A stretch of DNA of 26,270 bases from JBBTSG01 sp038064775. GTDB taxonomy: Bacteria; Patescibacteriota; Minisyncoccia; UBA6257; GWB1-50-10. Where the stretch lies: positions 1-26,270 of the forward strand of contig JBBTSG010000008.1 of NCBI GenBank assembly GCA_038064775.1, written 5' to 3'. A program made the translations under genes and the position numbers. The notes beneath the pieces were generated by a model. The model saw nothing but the letters and a program-made list of their open reading frames with translations. It was not told the DNA's origin and did no database searches. Below are positions 23,858 to 26,270 of this stretch, one piece after another. Numbering within the stretch: the first letter of the stretch is position 1; the number at the start of each line of letters is the position of its first letter.

Positions 23858-24517
23858 CTAAGCTTTTTTATTTTCGCCGTTTGCGGATTTTGCCTCGGTT
23901 TCTTCAGTTTCCACTTTGGCAGTTGTTATTTCCGTGATTGGCGCTACGGTTGGCGCGGCAACTTCTTCTTTAGCTTTTTCTGCCACGTTTGCGATAACTA
24001 ATTCGCCGGAGGTTATAATTTTTACAGCTTTCGCTACTTTTAGATCAGCTACCCGAATGCCTTGGCCGACATTTTCGAGTGATGTTAAATCAACTTCAAA
24101 ATTATGAGGAACTTCATTAGGTAACGCTTCCACTTCAATTTCGGTTGTCACTTTAACAACTACAAATCCGCTCTTTAAAGCCGGCGCTACGCCAATAAAT
24201 TCAATAGGCACTTTCAATTTTATTTTTTCATCCATTTGAACGCTGTGGAAATCTACCGCAAGCAATTGATTTGAAAGATGGTTTTTAATTACAGCGGAAA
24301 TAAAAACAGGAATTTTTTTACCTTCTTCAGTTACAACGTTCACAATAGTATTTTCGCCGGCTGATTTATAGACCTTTGCGAATTCTTTGAGAGGAACGCT
24401 TAAGTGAAGGTTTTTAATATTCGCGCCAAAAAGTTCGGCTGGGATAAGGCCGTGAGCGCGGATATTTTTCACTTTTTTCCCGAAAACCGTTCGGTTTTTA
24501 GTTTGTAATTCGAGCAT
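23858..24517 (-). CDS. rplY: 50S ribosomal protein L25 (CTC form)
   Basis: The 219-aa product has the L25 5S-rRNA-binding domain (residues 1-90: LELQTKNRTVFGKKVKNIRA, GLIPAELFGANIKNLHLSV, ISAVIKNHLSNQLLAVDFHSV). The CTC-type beta domain follows (about 95-180: KVPIEFIGVAPALKSGF, EVEALPNEVPHNFEVDLTSL). An Ala/Glu/Lys-rich, probably disordered tail of about 40 residues closes it. AGGA lies 7 nt before the ATG, one of the few Shine-Dalgarno-like sites in the window. It follows rpmE by 26 nt and is probably co-transcribed with it. Confidence 0.93.
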   Translation of the reverse strand: MLELQTKNRTVFGKKVKNIRAHGLIPAELFGANIKNLHLSVPLKEFAKVYKSAGENTIVNVVTEEGKKIPVFISAVIKNHLSNQLLAVDFHSVQMDEKIKLKVPIEFIGVAPALKSGFVVVKVTTEIEVEALPNEVPHNFEVDLTSLENVGQGIRVADLKVAKAVKIITSGELVIANVAEKAKEEVAAPTVAPITEITTAKVETEETEAKSANGENKKA

Positions 24518-24543
24518 ATTTTTATCCTAAGTTTATCGAAGAG

Positions 24544-24756
24544 TTAGTTCTTTTTGGCTTTGGCTTTACGGGCTTTGAATTTTTCAACGCGACCAGCCGT
24601 GTCAATTAATTCTTTACTGCCGGTATAAAATGGATGGCAGTTTGAACAAATTTCAACTTTAATTTCCTGACTAGTAGAGCCAACGGTAAAAGTTGCCCCG
24701 CAAGCGCATTTCACTTTTGCTTCAGGATAATATTTTGGATGAATCTCTTTTTTCAT
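24544..24756 (-). CDS. rpmE: 50S ribosomal protein L31, zinc-binding type
   Basis: The 70-aa protein starts MKKEIHPKYYPEAKVKCACG and has the four-Cys zinc set C17, C19, C37, C40 (CAC ... CSNC), followed by HPFYTG and a basic tail. This is the zinc-containing (C+) form of L31, which bridges the ribosomal subunits. It is first in the rpmE-rplY pair. The predicted transcription start lies about 5 nt before the ATG, so there is almost no leader. Confidence 0.95.
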   Translation of the reverse strand: MKKEIHPKYYPEAKVKCACGATFTVGSTSQEIKVEICSNCHPFYTGSKELIDTAGRVEKFKARKAKAKKN

Positions 24757-24767
24757 AAACGATTATT

Positions 24768-24795
24768 ATTTTATCCAAAAATCAGATAAAAGCAA
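24768..24795 (-). promoter_or_regulatory. Promoter of rpmE-rplY
   Basis: On the minus strand TTGCTT (24790-24795) and TAAAAT (24768-24773) are 16 bp apart; the ATG is 11 nt after the -10 box. It lies back-to-back with the divergent promoter at 24802-24830. Confidence 0.5.
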
Positions 24796-24801
24796 GAGCT
24801 C

Positions 24802-24830
24802 TTGACTTAAATAGATTATTGCTTTATTCT
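24802..24830 (+). promoter_or_regulatory. Promoter of the 24887 gene
   Basis: TTGACT (24802-24807) and TATTCT (24825-24830) are 17 bp apart. The leader to the ATG at 24887 would be about 50 nt and is A/T-rich. Confidence 0.6.
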
Positions 24831-24886
24831 CTATATCAGTAATTTAAATTTAAAAATCCACTAATAATTTTAGAAAGAAACGGACA

Positions 24887-25303
24887 ATGATTAGTATAAC
24901 AGTAAAAGATTTTTTAGAGCGATCGCTTGGCACGTCTTCGCAGCTTTTCGATATAGGTAAATTTCACTACGGCGGCGACGAAAATTTTCAAAAGCTTCGA
25001 GAAAGGCTTTGGCAATTTCAGGCGCCGGACGGTGTTTTCAAACTCGATCCCGATCCAGAAGATTTCAATCCGGACGATATGGATAAGATTATGAGTGACG
25101 AAGAAGCAACGGCAATAGTAATGGCTCTTATCCGAAACGCCGATCAAGGGATTATGCAAACGGCCGAACCTAAAGAGATTAATCCGAAAAAATCGGTGGA
25201 TGAAGCGGTGAAACTTATTCTCACTGGTCAATTTATTAGCGATAAACGAATTGCTGAAAAATTGCTCGAAAAAACCGAACGCTACCTTCGACCATTTTTA
25301 TAA
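24887..25303 (+). CDS. Hypothetical cytoplasmic protein
   Basis: I do not recognise this 138-aa protein. It has no signal peptide or membrane helix. It appears mostly helical, with an acidic, Pro/Asp-rich middle (DGVFKLDPDPEDFNPDDMDK, residues 49-68) and a C-terminal region with regularly spaced Leu/Ile and Lys (SVDEAVKLILTGQ ... RIAEKLLEKTERYLRPFL). The gene is a single unit with its own promoter and a strong terminator 30 nt after the stop. It sits between the ribosomal protein pair and the rRNA operon. The complete expression signals support a real gene. Confidence 0.75.
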   Translation: MISITVKDFLERSLGTSSQLFDIGKFHYGGDENFQKLRERLWQFQAPDGVFKLDPDPEDFNPDDMDKIMSDEEATAIVMALIRNADQGIMQTAEPKEINPKKSVDEAVKLILTGQFISDKRIAEKLLEKTERYLRPFL

Positions 25304-25333
25304 AATAGCTGAAAAAGCGAGTATATAATGAAT

Positions 25334-25359
25334 AAAGAGCCCATTTTCGGGCTCTTTTT
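25334..25359 (+). terminator. Rho-independent terminator before the rRNA operon
   Basis: The stem AAAGAGCCC/GGGCTCTTT (25334-25342 with 25349-25357) has a 6-nt loop and a run of five T overlapping the end of the stem. It ends the 24887 transcript just upstream of the rRNA promoter. Confidence 0.9.
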
Positions 25360-25365
25360 ATTAAT

Positions 25366-25393
25366 TTGACAAAGTTTCCGCCCCGCCTATAAT
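25366..25393 (+). promoter_or_regulatory. Consensus rRNA operon promoter
   Basis: TTGACA (25366-25371) and TATAAT (25388-25393) are both perfect and 16 bp apart, the strongest promoter in the window. Transcription should start near 25400, giving a leader of about 170 nt before mature 16S rRNA. Confidence 0.88.
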
Positions 25394-25430
25394 AAAAATC
25401 CCTGTAAGAGATCTTTTTGATTGATTCGAA

Positions 25431-25443
25431 CGCTCTTTCAAAA
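25431..25443 (+). promoter_or_regulatory. boxA-like antitermination site
   Basis: CGCTCTTTCAAAA matches the rrn boxA pattern TGCTCTTTAACAA at 10 of 13 positions, including the GCTCTTT core. It lies in the rRNA leader about 30 nt after the predicted start, where NusB/S10 would bind the transcript. Confidence 0.6.
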
Positions 25444-25499
25444 CGGAATAGCGAGTAATGAAAATTAGAAAATTTTTTAGTTGTCCCAATTTATTTTTT

Positions 25500-25570
25500 A
25501 AAAATTCGAGCCGTAAGGCGAAGGATTTTTAAAAACGAAGTTTAAGTTCCTCAATTGAGAACTTAAACTT
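25500..25570 (+). other. rRNA leader hairpins flanking the 16S 5' end
   Basis: Two hairpins occur. One at 25500-25530 is imperfect, with a GCC-GTAA-GGC tip and A/T arms. The other has a 12-bp perfect stem (25538-25549 with 25559-25570) around CTCAATTGA and ends at the predicted first base of 16S. They may direct pre-rRNA processing. Confidence 0.55.
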
Positions 25571-25645
25571 TTTTCGAGGATTTGATTCTGGTCCAGGATG
25601 AACGCTGGCGGCGTGGATAAGGCATGCAAGTCGTGCGAGCTTTTA

Positions 25646-25724
25646 GCTCGGACTGATGACTGATGACTTATGACCATTGACGATAAAAAGTCTTTAGTCA
25701 TTGTTATAAGTTATTTGTCCGAGC
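25646..25724 (+). repeat. Heptamer-repeat hairpin insertion in 16S V1 (helix 6)
   Basis: GCTCGGAC (25646-25653) pairs with GTCCGAGC (25717-25724). Inside, the left arm has AC at 25652, 25659, 25666, 25673 and 25680, an exact 7-nt period (ACTGATG, ACTGATG, ACTTATG, ACCATTG, ACGATAA). The right arm has the complementary GT at 25690, 25697, 25703, 25710 and 25717. Confidence 0.8.
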
Positions 25725-26074
25725 CGAAGGCGAGCGGCGAACGAGTTAGTAACACCCTAGTACGTACCCCGAAGACGGGAATAACCAGCCGAAAGGTTGG
25801 CTAATACCCGATGTGGAAGTAATTCCAAAGGCGCAAGCCGCTTCGGGAACGGCTTAGGTCCTATCAGCTTGTTGGTGAGGTAAGAGCTTACCAAGGCTAC
25901 GACGGGTAGGGGACGTGAGAGCGTGACCCCCAACGATTAGCACTGAGACACGGGCTATACTCCTACGGGAGGCAGCAGTCGAGAATATTCGACAATGGGC
26001 GAAAGCCTGATCGAGCGACGCCGCGTGAAGGATGAAGGTCTTAGGATTGTAAACTTCTTTTCTACGGGATGAAG

Positions 26075-26172
26075 GCGTGCGTAGCACGCAACTTGGAACT
26101 CACAACTTATAACCATTAACTTAAATGTTATTAGTTATTTGTTAAATGTTATTAGTTGCGCGCTACGCGCGC
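26075..26172 (+). repeat. Heptamer-repeat hairpin insertion in 16S V3 region
   Basis: GCGTGCGTAGC (26075-26085) pairs with GCTACGCGCGC (26162-26172), and CGCAACT (26087-26093) with AGTTGCG (26154-26160). Inside, four forward heptamers from 26097 (AACTCAC, AACTTAT, AACCATT, AACTTAA) are followed by five in reverse-complement sense (ATGTTAT, TAGTTAT, TTGTTAA, ATGTTAT, TAGTTGC). TTAAATGTTATTAGTT occurs twice, 21 nt apart. Confidence 0.8.
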
Positions 26173-26270
26173 ACTGACAGTACCGTGGGAATAAGGGGCT
26201 GCAAACTTCGTGCCAGCAGCCGCGGTAATACGAAGGCCTCAAGCGTTATCCGGATTTATTGGGCGTAAAG

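Larger units (their letters stand above)
25570..26270 (+). rRNA. rrs: 16S ribosomal RNA, 5' ~700 nt (cut by window end)
   Basis: Conserved 16S blocks appear in order: GATTTGATTCTGGTCCAGGA (5' end), GAACGCTGGCGGCGTGGATA, ACTCCTACGGGAGGCAGCAG (25959-25978), GTGCCAGCAGCCGCGGTAA (26210-26228) and TTATTGGGCGTAAAG at the edge, near E. coli position 580. The mature 5' end is set to about 25570 by aligning TTTGAT (25581-25586) with E. coli 12-17. The sequence style is Parcubacteria-like. The visible part is ~120 nt longer than expected because helix 6 (V1) and the V3 helix region each hold a long extra hairpin. Confidence 0.95.

Noticed and set aside
25324..25329. TATAAT as a second rRNA promoter
   Set aside because: It has no -35 partner and would feed straight into the terminator at 25334-25359.
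25652..25718. CRISPR array
   Set aside because: The units are 7 nt, degenerate and inverted, with no spacers of regular length, and no cas genes are in the window.
25498..26087. Minus-strand open frames over the rRNA leader and 16S gene
   Set aside because: They lie on conserved 16S sequence and have no start or domain support.
25646..26172. Self-splicing intron or homing endonuclease in 16S
   Set aside because: The two insertions are only about 60-100 nt, hold no reading frame and lack group I or II intron cores; they are simple hairpins in variable helices.
1..26270. Alternative genetic code with TGA as Gly, known from some CPR lineages
   Set aside because: TGA ends cysS, dnaB and the first cohesin gene at the expected places and does not occur inside conserved frames.

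Overview
The window looks like a piece of a Patescibacteria (CPR) genome, most likely Parcubacteria. Three observations point that way. First, the partial 16S rRNA at the right end carries Parcubacteria-like sequence and extra helices in variable regions. Second, several proteins are of types I associate with CPR genomes: a short membrane-anchored protein with an HGPxDEMxINRDQVLF motif, surface proteins with GWAWNDTVGWISFN repeats, and giant Ser/Thr/Gly-rich beta proteins. Third, genes are tightly packed, many overlap by 4 bp (ATGA), and very few have a Shine-Dalgarno sequence. TAA, TAG and TGA are all used as stops, so the code is the standard bacterial one. No mobile element, tRNA or CRISPR array was found.

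Layout. (1) 1-8297: a surface locus. It starts with the 3' part of a giant repetitive secreted protein. A consensus promoter follows, then an operon of a conserved membrane-anchored protein, a secreted dockerin protein and two membrane-anchored cohesin proteins. (2) 8376-9473: a small multi-spanning membrane protein with its own promoter, then rplU. (3) 9495-12816, minus strand: cysS, dnaB and recR as an overlapping housekeeping operon. (4) 12909-15110, minus: a Cys-rich surface protein with three tryptophan-rich repeats, then a CorA-like protein lacking the GMN motif. (5) 15192-20049, plus: a three-gene surface operon of a cupredoxin-like protein, a 1055-aa fibre-like protein and a MopE-like protein. 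(6) 20050-22164: a divergent pair, a GT-B glycosyltransferase (minus) and a release factor 1 lacking domain 1 (plus). (7) 22165-22357: an intergenic region with an elaborate branched inverted-repeat element. (8) 22358-24756, minus: rpmE and rplY, then a coiled-coil lytic transglycosylase. (9) 24887-25303: a hypothetical gene with promoter and terminator. (10) 25366-26270: the rRNA operon start, with a consensus promoter, boxA-like site, leader hairpins and the first ~700 nt of 16S rRNA.

Most of the coding capacity is exported or envelope-bound, which fits a small, host-associated or attached cell investing in its surface. The cohesin/dockerin operon could assemble a non-covalent surface complex. 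The cupredoxin/MopE operon could display metal-binding or fibrous proteins. The transglycosylase would remodel peptidoglycan.

The most unusual signals are two long hairpin insertions in the 16S gene, both built from the same degenerate 7-nt repeat, the branched palindromic element at 22203-22299, and the RF1 gene that starts at domain 2 and carries a repeat-like in-frame insertion. All functional assignments come from reading motifs by eye; no database search was run.
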